Source of the DNA: Chionis minor
Taxonomy: Eukaryota > Chordata > Aves > Charadriiformes > Chionididae
DNA length: 64,000 bases
Assembly (NCBI GenBank): GCA_013398295.1
Contig: VZSF01003227.1
Location: forward strand, 2,144,225 to 2,208,224
Direction: 5' to 3'
Part shown: positions 45,201 through 57,700 of the stretch, one piece after another
Layout: each line of letters starts with the position of its first letter
Position numbering within the stretch: position 1 is the first letter of the stretch
Made by a program: the position numbers and the translations under genes
Notes under the pieces: model-generated
What the model was told of the DNA's origin: nothing
The model's input: only the letters and a program-made list of their open reading frames with translations
The model's database searches: none

Positions 45201-48090
45201 AGGAGGGGACACGGTCGCTGTGTTGGCTCCAGCAGCGAGACAGGGGACATGGATGTGACTCTGGCACCTGGGGAGGGAAAGAGAAAGCTCATTAACAGCC
45301 CACACAGGGGAGCAGCAGAAAAGGGGCGGCACATTGGCAGCTATTGGGGTAACCCGCTGCCCAGACCCCAGGGATGGGGGAAGGTAGAAAGCAGTTGGGT
45401 TTATTTGGGGTTTGGGGTGTCCTTTGCTTTTGCAGGATGGGGGAAAGAGTGGGTGTTCAGCTGGGGAGGGCTCAGAACACCGGGAAACCAGGCAGAGCCG
45501 GCCAGGAAATCCCCGCGGACATGACAAGGGAATGAAAAGTTGAGGGAAATGGAGCTTTTAACCTTTTTTTTAAGGCGGGGAGGAGGGCCCAAGAACTTGA
45601 ACAGACGAAACAAAAAGACCCTTTTTCTCTTTTTCCACTGGTTCCTCCAAAACCATCCATATGACTGATGTTTCCGAGGGGTTGATTAATCCAGTCTGGA
45701 GCCAAGCTCAGACTGCACATGTTTCCATCTGCCCAGGGTTAGGAAAAGACTGATTTTCATCGACTTTCCTCCCCAGGCCAGCCACTCCCTTCCAACACTG
45801 CCTGATAAACTGGCTTCGGAGACAGCCAGCTGCTTGGAAAGCGCAGCAGAGGCAAAAACTGCCATCCCTGTTTATCCGGCCCCGCTATTACATGTATGCA
45901 AATGGGTTTCCCTAGGAGCCACCGAGAGAAACCAGCTGTGACTTTGTTCCAGCAATACCAGCGAGGCTCTAACAGGTTGTGAGCAACCACCTCAGCAGCA
46001 GGCAGGTGAGCTGCGGCGTTTGGGAGACAGAGGATTATCCCAAGTTGGTTTTTTTTTTTCTTTTTTGGGCTGGTGTTTGCAGGTACCTGGGGCATTCACG
46101 TAGGAAGATGTCCGGCTGTGAGCAGGGCTCTGCAGCGGCAAAGCCACCTTTGCAAAAGGTTTGTGAGCTAAGATGTAATTAAATAATCAGAAAAACTCGT
46201 TAAACAGATCTGATGTTTAGTGTGAGCACGGTATCAGAATACAGAGTATCAGCCTGGCACGCTGCCTAAATAACTCGCAGAAGCTTCATGGCCAAAGTTC
46301 AGCTTTTAGGTGCCAGAGCTGCCTGAAAAGCTGCAGCCTCGGCTGCGCAGTGCCCACCCAGCGGCAGGCACCAGCTGCTAGAGCCACCCACAGCCTTCGC
46401 GGGAGCCAAACCCACCAAAGGGCTCCGGTGGGAGGCACAAAATAGGCTCTGAGCTTTCGGATGAGCCCCAAGAATGAATGCCTGAGCGGTGCCTGGCCAC
46501 CAGTCTCCGCTCCCTACGCCCAGACGGTGAGGAGGCTCCTGCAGGAGCTGAAAGGCACTGGGATGGGAACCCTGGCTCCTAGCTGCTACGGGATTTGGCT
46601 CATCCCCATTTGTTTTAAGATGGAAGCTCTGACATCTCCACCCCAGGGGAGTTTGCAGCCCAGCAGCCAGCACAGAGGGACATGGTGACTTCCCTCTCCA
46701 TCTCATCTTCCATGGCTGGACCATGCAACCTGCGGCTCCCTCATCCCCAGGGACCATCCCTACCCCTAGGTGAAGGCTCCACTCTCTCACCCATCTGTCA
46801 TCCTGCCCCAAGAAAATGAGAGCCTCGCACAGGACAGATGGTTTGGAGAAGCCACTTCTAATTTGGAGACGTGCAGCTTGGAGAACCTTTTCCTGGTAGG
46901 TGTAGAGCTGTCCCCATCAATTGTCACTGCACAGGACCACAACAGACCACCCAGCATCATCCCCCCTGAGCTCCTGGCTGGGCTTTGCTTGTGTTTATAA
47001 ACACAGAGGGCTTATTGGTTGAGTGCTCAGTATTTTATTTCCCTTTTTCAACGATTTGCCTCCTCGTGGCTCCACCACCATGGGTGGGAGGAGACCGGGC
47101 TTTCACATTTCATATTGCTAATCACGCTTGATCCCTGGAATTAACTGCCAGCAATAAGCACTAAATTAATGTCACACAGCATGCTTGGTAGGGGCGCTGG
47201 GACCTCTGCCCAAAGGTGCCTTAGCTCCAGCTGGGAAGGGTGAAGGCCATGCCCTATAGAAAACGTTTCCAGCTGATCCGTCTTATGCTTTGAATGAAAA
47301 GCAGGCTTGGTGTTTTACGATCAGTATTTTCAAGGACATATTATTTGGGTTTCAGGGCCGGTATGAATGCAACCTCACCAGTTTACAGGTGAGAAGGTTG
47401 GTTTTTTTCATGAGTACCAAGTACTATTTCCTACCATGCGACTGCCCAGACCTTTCCCCACCAGCCCAGCTTGCTCTGCTCTGAGGACACCTTGGATGGT
47501 CCCTTCTAAGCCTTCTCCAGCTGCTGAGGTTTTCCATAGGATTAGCATTCCCAAAAGTACACCAGCAGCCAGGCGTGTGCTGGCCAGCCTGCCTTCTGGA
47601 TGACCCTTCTTGAAGAAGGATCCCATAGGAACCTAAACGGATGTTGCAGCAGAGACCCCACATGGTAGGAACTGCAGGCCAGAAGATCCCTTGGCCAGAC
47701 CTGCTGTAGAACAACAACAAGGTCGTCGTAGGACCCTACAGCCAGTTACCCCAGTTCTCAAGCCCAGTTTTGGCATAGGTGGAGCCAGGACAGCCAAGGC
47801 AAGCGTGTGGGACGTGGCTGGTGGGGCAGGGGCAACACATTCGGATCTGGCCTTCATTCACCAGTCTTGGTGGTTAATTTAAGGAGCTGTCACAGTGGCC
47901 GGGGCTATAACAATAACTTCAGGGTGGGGGGGGGTTTTAGACTTAAAAAAAAAAAAAATCTCAAGAAAAATGAAGTGAAGAGACATTCTGTCTGGCAAGA
48001 ACTCATGTATATTTTAAATACTTCTTGTAACTGAAGAGTGGAAGCGAAGCCAAAAAAGCACATAAAACCCTCACACAGTGACTTTTCACC
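45201..48090. other. Intergenic or KLHL25 readthrough sequence
   Basis: No supported gene. A stretch at about 47.10-47.18 kb with CTAATC, GGAATTAACTG and AAATTAATGTCAC looks like possible non-coding constraint. Homopolymer runs lie near 46047 (T) and 47930 (G, then A). Confidence 0.5.
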
Positions 48091-48093
48091 AGT

Positions 48094-48099
48094 TTTATT
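48094..48099 (-). terminator. KLHL25: Candidate KLHL25 poly(A) signal
   Basis: AATAAA on the minus strand (TGCAAATAAAACTGG), followed by a T/G-rich downstream element (cactgtgtgaggg). Two further minus-strand AATAAA hexamers lie upstream at 48196-48201 and 48282-48287. It would give a KLHL25 3' region of about 2.2 kb. Confidence 0.4.
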
Positions 48100-50273
48100 T
48101 GCAGGTTGGCATATTACAGTTACTAGTTTTCTTGTGCTTGTGCCAGACTCGAGATTACGGGGGAAAAAAGTATCCGTATAACCCCTACAAAGCTCTTTAT
48201 TAGGTCTGAATAACCCAAATACAGCATGGGTGGAAAAGGTAGGAGACGAAAATAACATCTCTGTGTCTTTGGAGACTGCTTTTTATTCAGCGGCTGAAGA
48301 ATCGACTCCCGCCTCAAAATATTCCCTATTTCTATTCCCAGCAGTGGGGCTGGCATTGAGCTTTAATATTCAGACACATCTGCTACCCGAGAAAATTAAT
48401 TTTCAGCTCTAGGATGACTCTTAAAGGGAGGCCCCATTGACCTGACTTGAAAATGATGGAGTCCTCACACTCTTTGCTGCAATATTTAATAGTTAATTAG
48501 ATTACTGAGCTGCTGTGACAGATGCTAGGCAACGCCTCAGGAGGTGAATTTGGAAAGGCCATTATCTTCCAGCACTGGGAATGCTCTCAGAGATCCCATT
48601 TTAACCCTTTTCTCTCTTGCCCTGCCCTCACTGTGGTCCAACTCATGTTAAAACTAGGTGTTTTGCAAATCAAAGGCCAGCATAATGCTCTGGCTCCCTT
48701 TTTTTCCACCTGAGAAAAGCAGGTGGTCATGCTGGGCAATTGCCTGGCAGAGGTGCCAGGAGCTCCTCCTCCGTTCCCAGCTGGCATCAAAGGAGACGAT
48801 CACTGGGAGATGCCAGTAATTTCACCCACTGGGCGATTCCCAGGCGCACCGACCACACCAAGTGGGAAGCAGGGAAGTGAGAGGGTGTTAGAGGGTTTGG
48901 GCAACATTCTTTCTTCCCTGTATTAAGTGAAGTTGATTTTGATGACTCTGTGGAAGAATTTCCCTCCCCACAGTCCCCACCTTCCAAATTAAACCATAAG
49001 TGATGCTTGTCAATCCCGCCCTCATACGCGAGGGTTTCCCAGCTCCTTCAGCTAGCTGGGAGGTACTCTTCAACCACCAAAGCAGGGTTGCGTGTGTTGC
49101 CAGCACTTTGAAACCTGGAGAGTGAGCTAGCTGAGGTGTTACGGACTTCCTGGGAAGATGATGCTATCCAAGTGTTGCCCGTATCAATGTCTGCTTTCAC
49201 AATGCAAGGTGAGAAGGGTTTTTGGCCTTTCCCTGGCCAGCTGCATCTCGGCACAGATTGGTGAAGACACGCAAAGCTCTGCGGAGCGAAGCTAGTAACC
49301 AGAACGGCAACAAAGCATCCCACTGGGGAGCAGAGAGGAGGAACCAAGTGCCCTGTCGCAGTAGCACGGCAATAGCACCTTGTCTCAGCAAGGGAGAACC
49401 AGAGCACCAGAATGAGACAGGACATCATGAGTTTCCACCAACTATCTTATTCCCAACACACCCCAAAACACCGATAAACACATTCTTCTTCTGGTTACAA
49501 AACCCTTTCCCTCCCACTCAGGTCTCACGCAGAAGTCTCAGAAGTTCTGATTTAACAAGCAACACTTTGGATGTTAAATAAACACCAGGACCATCAAATG
49601 CACCATGGCTTCTAAGCTTCTGCTTCTTCTACCCACTGAAATGTAAATACAAAGCATAAAAAGGAGATCCAGGATTTGCCAAGGGTCACTTGCCTATATA
49701 TTCATCATCTCCAAATAAATCGCCCCGATACCAAGCAAAAATATTGACCTACTGAGACTTTTCCCAAAGCACTTGTTGCCTTAGTTTCTCCCAGGACTCA
49801 TATGCAAGTGCTTTGAGAAACCGCAATCCCCTCAACTGCACAGGGACGGGACGTATCCTGTGGTGGCAGCTGTGAGATCAGGCGTGGACACATCTGCCCT
49901 CCCATACCCACCCACACACAGAGGGGTGATGGTGGCACATCCAGCTACCTCAGAGCAGAGGGAGAGGAGCTGTGGCCTGCTTGCAACCATCTACGTAGAC
50001 ATCTCTCTCAAGATATCTAGTGGGACATATGGAAACAACAGAAACCTTGGAGCTAGCTAGACTTATGACATGGCACAGCTGGTTATTTTTTTTCTGGTGC
50101 TGCATCCCACCTTTAAATGTACCCTTCCCATAAAACATGAGTAACCTGGAACCCACGGCTTTGGTGCAGTGCGTGGAGACGCAACTGAGGTGAGAAAACA
50201 AGTTTCAGTTTAAGAGGAGAAGACCCTTACCTTATTGACCTCCTGGAAAAAAGCCCCCAAGCCCTGACCCTCA
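48100..50273 (-). other. KLHL25: Presumed KLHL25 3' UTR region
   Basis: This sequence follows the KLHL25 stop with no other gene visible. A strong donor-like AATAAG|GTAAGG at 50230-50231 on the minus strand suggests that part of it may be an intron. The extent is inferred. Confidence 0.45.
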
Positions 50274-52043
50274 TCATGATGGCAAGTGCTTCCAGGTGCT
50301 GACAAAAGCTGTGGGGATGAGCGAGTAAGGCACCGTTGTGATACAGTTCCACGTGTCTGATGTAGGGTCATAGCAGTCCAGCGTTTTGCACCTCTGAGTC
50401 CCAAAGTAACCCCCCACCACATACAGTTTATTCCCCGAGGCCAAAGCGTGGCATGACATACGCTTGGCTGTCATGTCCCCAATGCGCGTCCACTGGTCCG
50501 TTTCGCAGTCGAAGCGGTAGGCAGATGCTGCCGTGAACTCCGTGTCTCCTCCCATGATGAAAATCTGACTGCCCAGGACGGCGGCTGCCGTGTAGCGCCA
50601 GGGCTGTGGGCACTCGGCTTTGATCATCCACCGATTCTCAGCTGGATCATAGCACTGGACTTTGGACACCATGTCTCGGTGAATGCTGGTGCCACCAAAG
50701 ACAAAAAGCTTGAGCCTGGCACTCACCACCGCAGCGTTGCTCACTCCATCTCTCAAAGGAGCCACCATTGTCCATTTGTTGGACATGGGATCGTACTTCT
50801 CTACTTGCTTCAAGGAAACAGAAGGAGATGCAGGAAAGACTCCAGCTACTGCAGTGTGTCCACCAACCACATACAGGCAGTTTTCCAATTCAGCCGAGCC
50901 ATGCCCAAACCGAGCTATTAACATCGGGGCAGCTTTTGACCATTCCTCATGAACAGTGTCATACACCCACACGTCTTTTGAGACCCCGTTCTCCGAGCCT
51001 CTGCCTCCAGTGATATATACTTTGCAGCCGATGGCGCAGGCACTAAACTCCTTCCGTGGACTCGGCAGGTCTGCTTTGGGGATAATTTCCTTTGCTTTGT
51101 GGTCCACTTGGTAGATCTTATCGCACATGAAGGTCTGTCCTCCCAGGATCAGCAAGGTGTGCCCCGCTTTGCGGGGCCTGGCACAGGGACTGGTGACCAC
51201 CCCATCATTCTGGAGGATCTTCTTCTTGCACTGAATAGCTTCATCCAAGACAAGCTTGTTCCTTTCATCCACCATGATCAAGTCCTCGCAAGCCAAGGCT
51301 TCCTTGAGGCATTCAGAAGGAAGCAAGGCCAGACGAACATTCCTCAGAAGTTCTGGGAGATAAGCCTTCCGCTCATCCAGATCGTACTTCACCCACTGGA
51401 TGACAGCCTTAAAGACCTTTTCTTCATCCTCAATTTCCAGCTCATCACTGGAGATGAGGTCCAGCAGAGTGTCCTTGGAAAGGTTGTTGAAATCCTCACT
51501 TTTGTGAACAGTCTCAAAGTTGACCAGGCACATCCTCCAGGAGAGCTCGTAGAGCCGCCGGCACTGATGAGCATCTGAGAGCAGCATCATGCCCAGGCAG
51601 TTGGAAGGGTAGAGGTTTTTCTCCAGGAACTCAGCTGCTGCATCTCGGACATCGTGGAATTGCAGCATATCTCCAGCCTCCAGGAGGGACTCAGCGTTCT
51701 CCTCATTGATGATGATCCGAGAGGAATAAGCAAAGTCCAGCAATAGCTCCAGCACCTCGGGGTGGAGGCTGTCATGGAAGTTCACCTCATCATCCAGGCT
51801 CTCCCGGAGGCCGTTGCTAAACATGGCTTCAAAGTATCTGCTGGAGGCGGCCAGCACTGCCCGATGACATGGGAATGACCTGTTTCCTGCCCAAAGGGTG
51901 ACATCAGTGAACATGCGGTGCTTCCGCAGGGTGTTCAGATGGGACAAGACGCAGTCCGGGTGGGAAGCTTTGTGGAAAAGCAAGATGTTCATGGAGCCGG
52001 TGCTAGTCCGGGATTTACGGTTCTCGTGGACGCTGACTGACAT
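50274..52043 (-). CDS. KLHL25: KLHL25, BTB-Kelch CUL3 adaptor, complete CDS
   Basis: KLHL25 (also ENC2) is a substrate adaptor of CUL3-RING ubiquitin ligases. Reported substrates include hypophosphorylated 4E-BP1 and ATP-citrate lyase. One exon encodes 589 residues, the usual length of the family member. I chose the ATG at 52043 (MSVSVHENRKS), not the in-frame ATG at 52088, because an AG acceptor at 52061-52062 lies between them. In order: BTB domain about 30-135 (FTDVTLWAGNRSFPCHRAVL), BACK about 140-245 (LLSDAHQCRRLYELSW), and six Kelch blades about 296-585. The blades are marked by GG pairs in LILGGQTF, TGGRGSE, VVGGHTA, FGGTSIH, MGGDTEF and VVGGYFG. It ends STWKHLPS before TGA. No frameshift or missing element is seen. 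Confidence 0.98.
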   Translation of the reverse strand: MSVSVHENRKSRTSTGSMNILLFHKASHPDCVLSHLNTLRKHRMFTDVTLWAGNRSFPCHRAVLAASSRYFEAMFSNGLRESLDDEVNFHDSLHPEVLELLLDFAYSSRIIINEENAESLLEAGDMLQFHDVRDAAAEFLEKNLYPSNCLGMMLLSDAHQCRRLYELSWRMCLVNFETVHKSEDFNNLSKDTLLDLISSDELEIEDEEKVFKAVIQWVKYDLDERKAYLPELLRNVRLALLPSECLKEALACEDLIMVDERNKLVLDEAIQCKKKILQNDGVVTSPCARPRKAGHTLLILGGQTFMCDKIYQVDHKAKEIIPKADLPSPRKEFSACAIGCKVYITGGRGSENGVSKDVWVYDTVHEEWSKAAPMLIARFGHGSAELENCLYVVGGHTAVAGVFPASPSVSLKQVEKYDPMSNKWTMVAPLRDGVSNAAVVSARLKLFVFGGTSIHRDMVSKVQCYDPAENRWMIKAECPQPWRYTAAAVLGSQIFIMGGDTEFTAASAYRFDCETDQWTRIGDMTAKRMSCHALASGNKLYVVGGYFGTQRCKTLDCYDPTSDTWNCITTVPYSLIPTAFVSTWKHLPS

Positions 52044-52060
52044 GATGACAGAGCTCTTGC
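52044..52060 (-). other. KLHL25: KLHL25 5' UTR part of the coding exon
   Basis: The minus strand reads tgcttgtttttctgcag|GCAAGAGCTCTGTCATC followed by ATG. The strong acceptor places the 5' edge of the coding exon at 52060, leaving 17 UTR bases before the start codon. Confidence 0.85.
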
Positions 52061-54708
52061 CTGCAGAAAAACAAGCAGAAAAAAACACTATTATCTTGTC
52101 CTTACTGGTCTAAGGCATGGAGAACTGATGCATTTGCTATCTAACCCTGGTACACTGCCAATGGACCTCAAACGTGAAGCACCAGGTGACACCCCAAGAA
52201 GGCATCCTGTGTCCCAAAAGGGTGCTCCCTGCACCCTGGCTTGCAGAGCCCGTGCCTCCTGCACCCTCACATCCTCCAAAAATTTAACTTGGGCTGAACA
52301 GGGTGGGAAGGCAGAGCAGGGTGAAGGTTTCAGCAACACAGCAACAAAATGAAGCAATCAAAACCCAAACTTGATGGTAAATTGTCTCAACAGCCCCCAG
52401 AGGGTATTGGCAAACCACAGAAGAGTTATTTTTCCTTAGAAAACAGCATGAAGAGAGTCTATCCAGGATAAAGGGCATCGGTCTGCTCTTGGCTCAGCAG
52501 AAATCAAGTTTGGCTTCTTATTTTCATTAAGATTATTGCAAGTTTCAGAAAGGCAATTGCTACAGGTTTTATTTATGGCGCATTTAGCTACCAGCACAAG
52601 CCAAAAATTTTGAACAAATTTTACCAAACCCTTTCATTGTAGCTTTTGTTGATAAAACCCACAAGACACTTCAAATGACTAAAACATTATGCAGGACAGA
52701 TTCACATCAGAGAGTAAGACAAAAGGGACAGCTAAATTATGCTTTTTAACAGACAGGCAGAAGCAAACACAAGGCTTTTATTAGATAATATTTCATTTAA
52801 GTGCTACCTGATACCTACCCTTGCCTGTGGAAGAAAAACCCTGCGGCCCAATCAAATTAACAGCACTTAGATGATAAAATCCAAGTCATTTGCTCCAAAA
52901 TATTGGAGCCAGCTCTATTTTCTCCCCCGTGTAACTCAAGTAGACAGACAGATATGCATACAGTCCTCTCTTGCAGCAGAAAGTCAGTACCGAAGTTGGT
53001 AGCATGACCTGAGGTTTGAAAAATGAGCCCCAAAAAAAAGCAAAATAGGGTCAAGCCTGCTGCGCCTCCGCTACGGGCCCCTCAGAGCAGACACAGCAAA
53101 GCCATTGCAGGCGCTACACCAGATGACATTGATTTTTCAGTAAAAAGAGTATCTCCCTGGCTACAAGCGGAGTGTGCAGGCAGGCAGCCCACTAAATGGG
53201 CTAAAGACGGGGGCAAGTCACAGGTCTTGGGGGGATCCGAACTGTTCCAGGAGCCATTCAGCACTTGGGGCAGGGAGGAGGACCCTGTTGGGATGCACAG
53301 GAGCATCAGGGGCTGCCGCCTTCGGCTCAGCTTCCCTGCCAGCACAGGGCAGCCAGGAGGAACTGCTACAAGTGGGGAGAGTGGGCCTAATTCACAGGAA
53401 AAAGGGGTTGCTTGAGAAACGCTATCTGGCTCTGCTACACCTCCTCTCTCACCCAACACTAATTTTCTATCCCTTTTCTAGCCCCTCTTCCCAAAAACAC
53501 CACAGTTTTGCTTTGCAGGCTGGAGACGCCAGGGCTGAAATCCCACGGCATCCTGCTCCAGCCACTTAATTGTTTAGCAATCAGTAATAAGCCACGCAGA
53601 TATAGTTGGGGAAGGGTTTTTGGCTGGGTTCTTTTCGCTGTTTGGTTGGCCTTTTAGCTTGCTCTCCACAGCCTGAGGTTCCTCGAGGGTCTTTCTCCCA
53701 TGCAAGCACAAGGTCTACAGATCAGCCCTGTTCTCCCCGGCTGGGCTGGGCTCAGCCCCGTCACCCCACATCCTGGGGGAAACCATGACATGCCGAGAGA
53801 GCAGATGCAGTGCTCCCAAGCTGCCGGCGGAGACCTGGAGCCATACAACCCTCCCACGCTCCATGGGTGGATGACCTCAAGCGGAGGCGGATGGCCAGAT
53901 AAGCCGCCTGAATCATACTCTTCCTATCCCCCTGCTTCTCCAGCGCCTCCAAAACAGTCCAAATTCGACAAATAGTTGTGGGCACGTCCCTCCTTCCCCA
54001 CCCCCTGCCACGAATTACTGAGGTTGGTGATCCTCAGGACTATGTCACAGTCCAGGGAAAAGGTCTCTCTGTGCTTCTCCGAACAGAAACCATAGCTTGC
54101 CCAAGCAGCCACAACTCCTGCTTGATCTCCAAGCTGGGCAGCAGCATTTCTGCAGGTATTCACATTGCATGCTCATCGCCAAAATCCCCGCCACCTGGGG
54201 CTGAAGCCGCCAAGCTCATTTCGCTTGTGATTGGAGGCTGTGTGGAATCAGGGCTCCAAAACAGGAAGGAAAATGCCATTACGGAGCAGCACTTCGAAGT
54301 GCATCTAAGGGAAATGGTTTCCAACATCCACACCCAGCACAGGGACAACACTAATTTAAGAGGTTATATGGATTCCCGTGTCAAAGCTCTGTAACGCCAA
54401 AGCGAGGAATACAAATGAAACATTTATGAGTCTGCTAAAAGCTATTGATCTAGGTTCCTATTCCTATAACCTCAAAAGCCACCCTGCCATTGCTGCTGCT
54501 TTCTCTGCTCGCAGCTCAGGTCAGCTCCTCAGTGTTAACCTTTGATTTGCTTATGGACAAAAAATTAAGCAATTTACGCAGGACAGCTATGGAAACAAAA
54601 AGATTGCAGGAAGGCAGCAGCATTTTTTCTGACTCTAAGATTAAACAAGCCGGTACTCAGAATGAATGGAGCAGGTCATTTAGAAATGAAAAGCTGCAGC
54701 AGAGCCAC

Positions 54709-54752
54709 TTTATATATACACACACATATATATACACACACTCACGTATATA
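54709..54752. repeat. TA/CA microsatellite
   Basis: Alternating atatat and acacac units over about 44 bases in the KLHL25 intron. Confidence 0.85.
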
Positions 54753-57700
54753 AAATATCTCAGGCTTCCAATATCAGACATCTTGCCCAAGGCACTGGGT
54801 AACCAAATAATACTGCTTACCCAGTGGGTACTGAAGAACATCCAAGGAATAAGTTGGCAGGTTCCAGTCCATTCCCCATTAGGGCTGCTCTTCACATCAC
54901 CTTGTCTCACTAGAGGCACCAGCTGGTCCCCAGTACAGCTGCAAGCCCAAAAGCTAAAGAGGCCACAGTCGCAGCCCCTTCGGTTGGCCTCTCCTGGAGC
55001 CAGGTTATGACACTGGATGTCACTGGTCCCAGATCACCCAGACTAGACAGACCAGTAAACTGAAACCGAAGCAGCCTCTGAACCCTCGTGTGCAGCCATC
55101 TCACCAGCAAGGCTGGCTTGTAGTCTTCAGCAACCTCCGAACAGCTTGTTTTGAGGGCTTCTTGAATCCTACCTTAGCTGGGCACAAGCAGAGAAGTGGC
55201 AGGTACTACTTCTTCCCCCCACAAACACACCCCACCACATCTCTCCGTCTGCCAGAGACCTTGGCATCATCCCACCTGTATCAGATGAACAGAAACTGCA
55301 GGCAGCAGCTGTTTCAGCTGATGGGTTTCTTCCAAAATCTAGCAGCCTTATGGACCTCAGAAGCCTGTAACTAAGAGGATCTTCTACCCTCTTCACAATA
55401 TGCACAAACATATGTTTGACTGCAGCAATGAACAGGCTGGACCCTTGACACGTGCTCTTGCAGGCACGTCTCAGAAGCAGATGCACACAGAGCAGAATTT
55501 GGCCCCCACCACATTCCTCGCTTCCCTTATCCAGCTACTGAGCTATAAAGAAAAAACAGAACCACTCAGAAAGAGGAATATTTTACACAAAGAAACCTGT
55601 CAGTGGCTCCTGCCAAGCTCCCACCTGCTCTGCGAGAGCTCAGGGGGTTATCGGAGCTCACAGCTGCATCTTCCATCATGCAGGAAGCTATCACTGGAAC
55701 AGACACACCAACGCGAACAGCAGAAGGCATGACCTGAACAAACTGGGTCTTGGATTTCTCCACGCTGCATTCATTTTTTTTCCCCTTTGAAAGGCGGTTA
55801 TTGAAAAAAAATAAGTATCTACTGCATAGCCTTTTAGAAGGATCTTACTGCACGCAGAGGCAGACGATAACTCTTCTTCCATATGGAAGAGGGCAGAGGG
55901 GCATCAGCTTTTTGACAGCTATCCACTGCTGTCTGCTGGCTACAATATTCCCCTGGCTGTCTGCAGCCTTTGTACAGCACATATAGCAAATACAGGACTT
56001 TCGCAGCAGAGCGAGATAAGGGCACTTTGGAAATCCTTCCACTCACCCACACAGGGCAGACAGCAGCCCCGATGGAGGGCTGGAGTTGGCTCAGGCAGAA
56101 AAGACCCCTCGGATCTCAGCTCATGCAGAAAACACCCCAGCAGTCTCTCCGGGCAGGACAAAGCTGGCAAAGAGAACACGGTGGAAAATCAAAACCACAG
56201 AGCTGGCCAAACTCCCCACCCAAACAACGGCCACAGTTCTCCTGTCCGAGCACCTCTTGCTTCCTACAACCATGCCCCAGCAGAAGGCTGTCCCTCACAG
56301 GCTGGTGGGTTGCCATGTCAGAGTGCTGCTATAAGAAGTTGGCGCAGGTCATTTAGAAGAACATCAGGAAACACTCGATTACCTCTTGAAAAATCCAAGC
56401 AGCACTTAGAAATCAGAGACTTTGAAGCCATATCAGGCCCTGGTTCTCAATCACAAAAGAACTTCATATGAGCGGACAGGTCTGAAGGGCTATTGATAGA
56501 TGGACTGTATTTAGTTAGGCTTGGCATTCCCCCTCCATTTTAAACCAGAAGGCTGTCCACAAATTTCCAATTTCACTCATTATCTGCAGGGAATCGCCAG
56601 CTGAGGTGCTGCTTCCTTTCAAGAGGACAATATTTGAGAGTGAATAAGATGTTCCGCAGTGGGACTTCAGGGGATCAAGAACCATTTCTGCTTAGAAGGG
56701 CAAAACTACAGGATTTAAGTGTTCTCCCAGGACCGTAAAGGTTGGCTAAACACCAACAAAGAGCCCAAATCCCATGAACCGAAGCTGGCACTTACTGTTT
56801 GCCCATCAGACTTCCAGCAAGGAGAACGCGTTTCTTTGCACCCCGCTCAACCATGAACTATTTAAAGCCGTAAATAAGTAAATAAATAAGCAGTGAGGTT
56901 CCCTGCTGGCTCAGCTCAGAAGACCTGCAAGAAGCTGCTCATGCCACAGCAGAGATTCATTCCCAAGAAGCCATACAGGCCCTCCACATATGGACTGCAC
57001 CACAACCTATAGCAACTCCCTCCAAAGCGGCGCAGACCCTCCTCGAGCAGCCGGCGATGGGTGCTTTCACAGGGAGGCAGGCAAACGACTCATTTTTACT
57101 TTGTCTCCGATTTCACAATATCAAGACTTTGGGGCGAAATGCTGTTTCGAATTCTGCCAAAGTTCAGCTTCTCCCTGGAAGTGGTGGGATAAATTCTGCA
57201 CCCATTAGTAACGCGCGGGTTCTCTGTACCTTTCCAACACCATTGGCTCCACTGCCTGGTGCTTAGGCCAGCAACGCCATCCCAGGACAAAATTACTAGT
57301 ACAGAACCATTTTCCCCCTTTTTACTGTAGAGAGTAGCAAACTAGAAACCTAAAGTCACCTACTGTGCTGTCTTCACAAGGAGTAGCCCCTTGCAAATCT
57401 GCTTACGAGAAAGATCAGTGTGGCAACTCACTGTCAAATGCAGAACCCAGACGCAGATGGGTTTCAGATGCAATTTCCTGGCATCAGAGACTGTCAAAAA
57501 GGTTTGGGAAGGGGGAATCTATTACACGCCGGCATTCACGTACTCACAAACACAGCTCGAGCTTCCAAAGGGAGGAAAAAACCCAACAGAAAACAGGAAA
57601 AGATGGTGAGGAAGAGAGACAGAAAACAAGAAAGGGGAAGAAACAAATGTAAAGACGTTTCCAGATTGTTGTCTTGTTCTTACACAACACAGTGGACTGT

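Noticed and set aside
44486..45527. Long minus-strand open frames in GC-rich intergenic DNA
   Set aside because: High GC removes stop codons by chance. The products are low-complexity and resemble no family I know.
52044..52088. Upstream in-frame ATG of KLHL25 at 52088
   Set aside because: A strong acceptor between it and the ATG at 52043 puts it in the intron, and the 589-residue start matches the family length.
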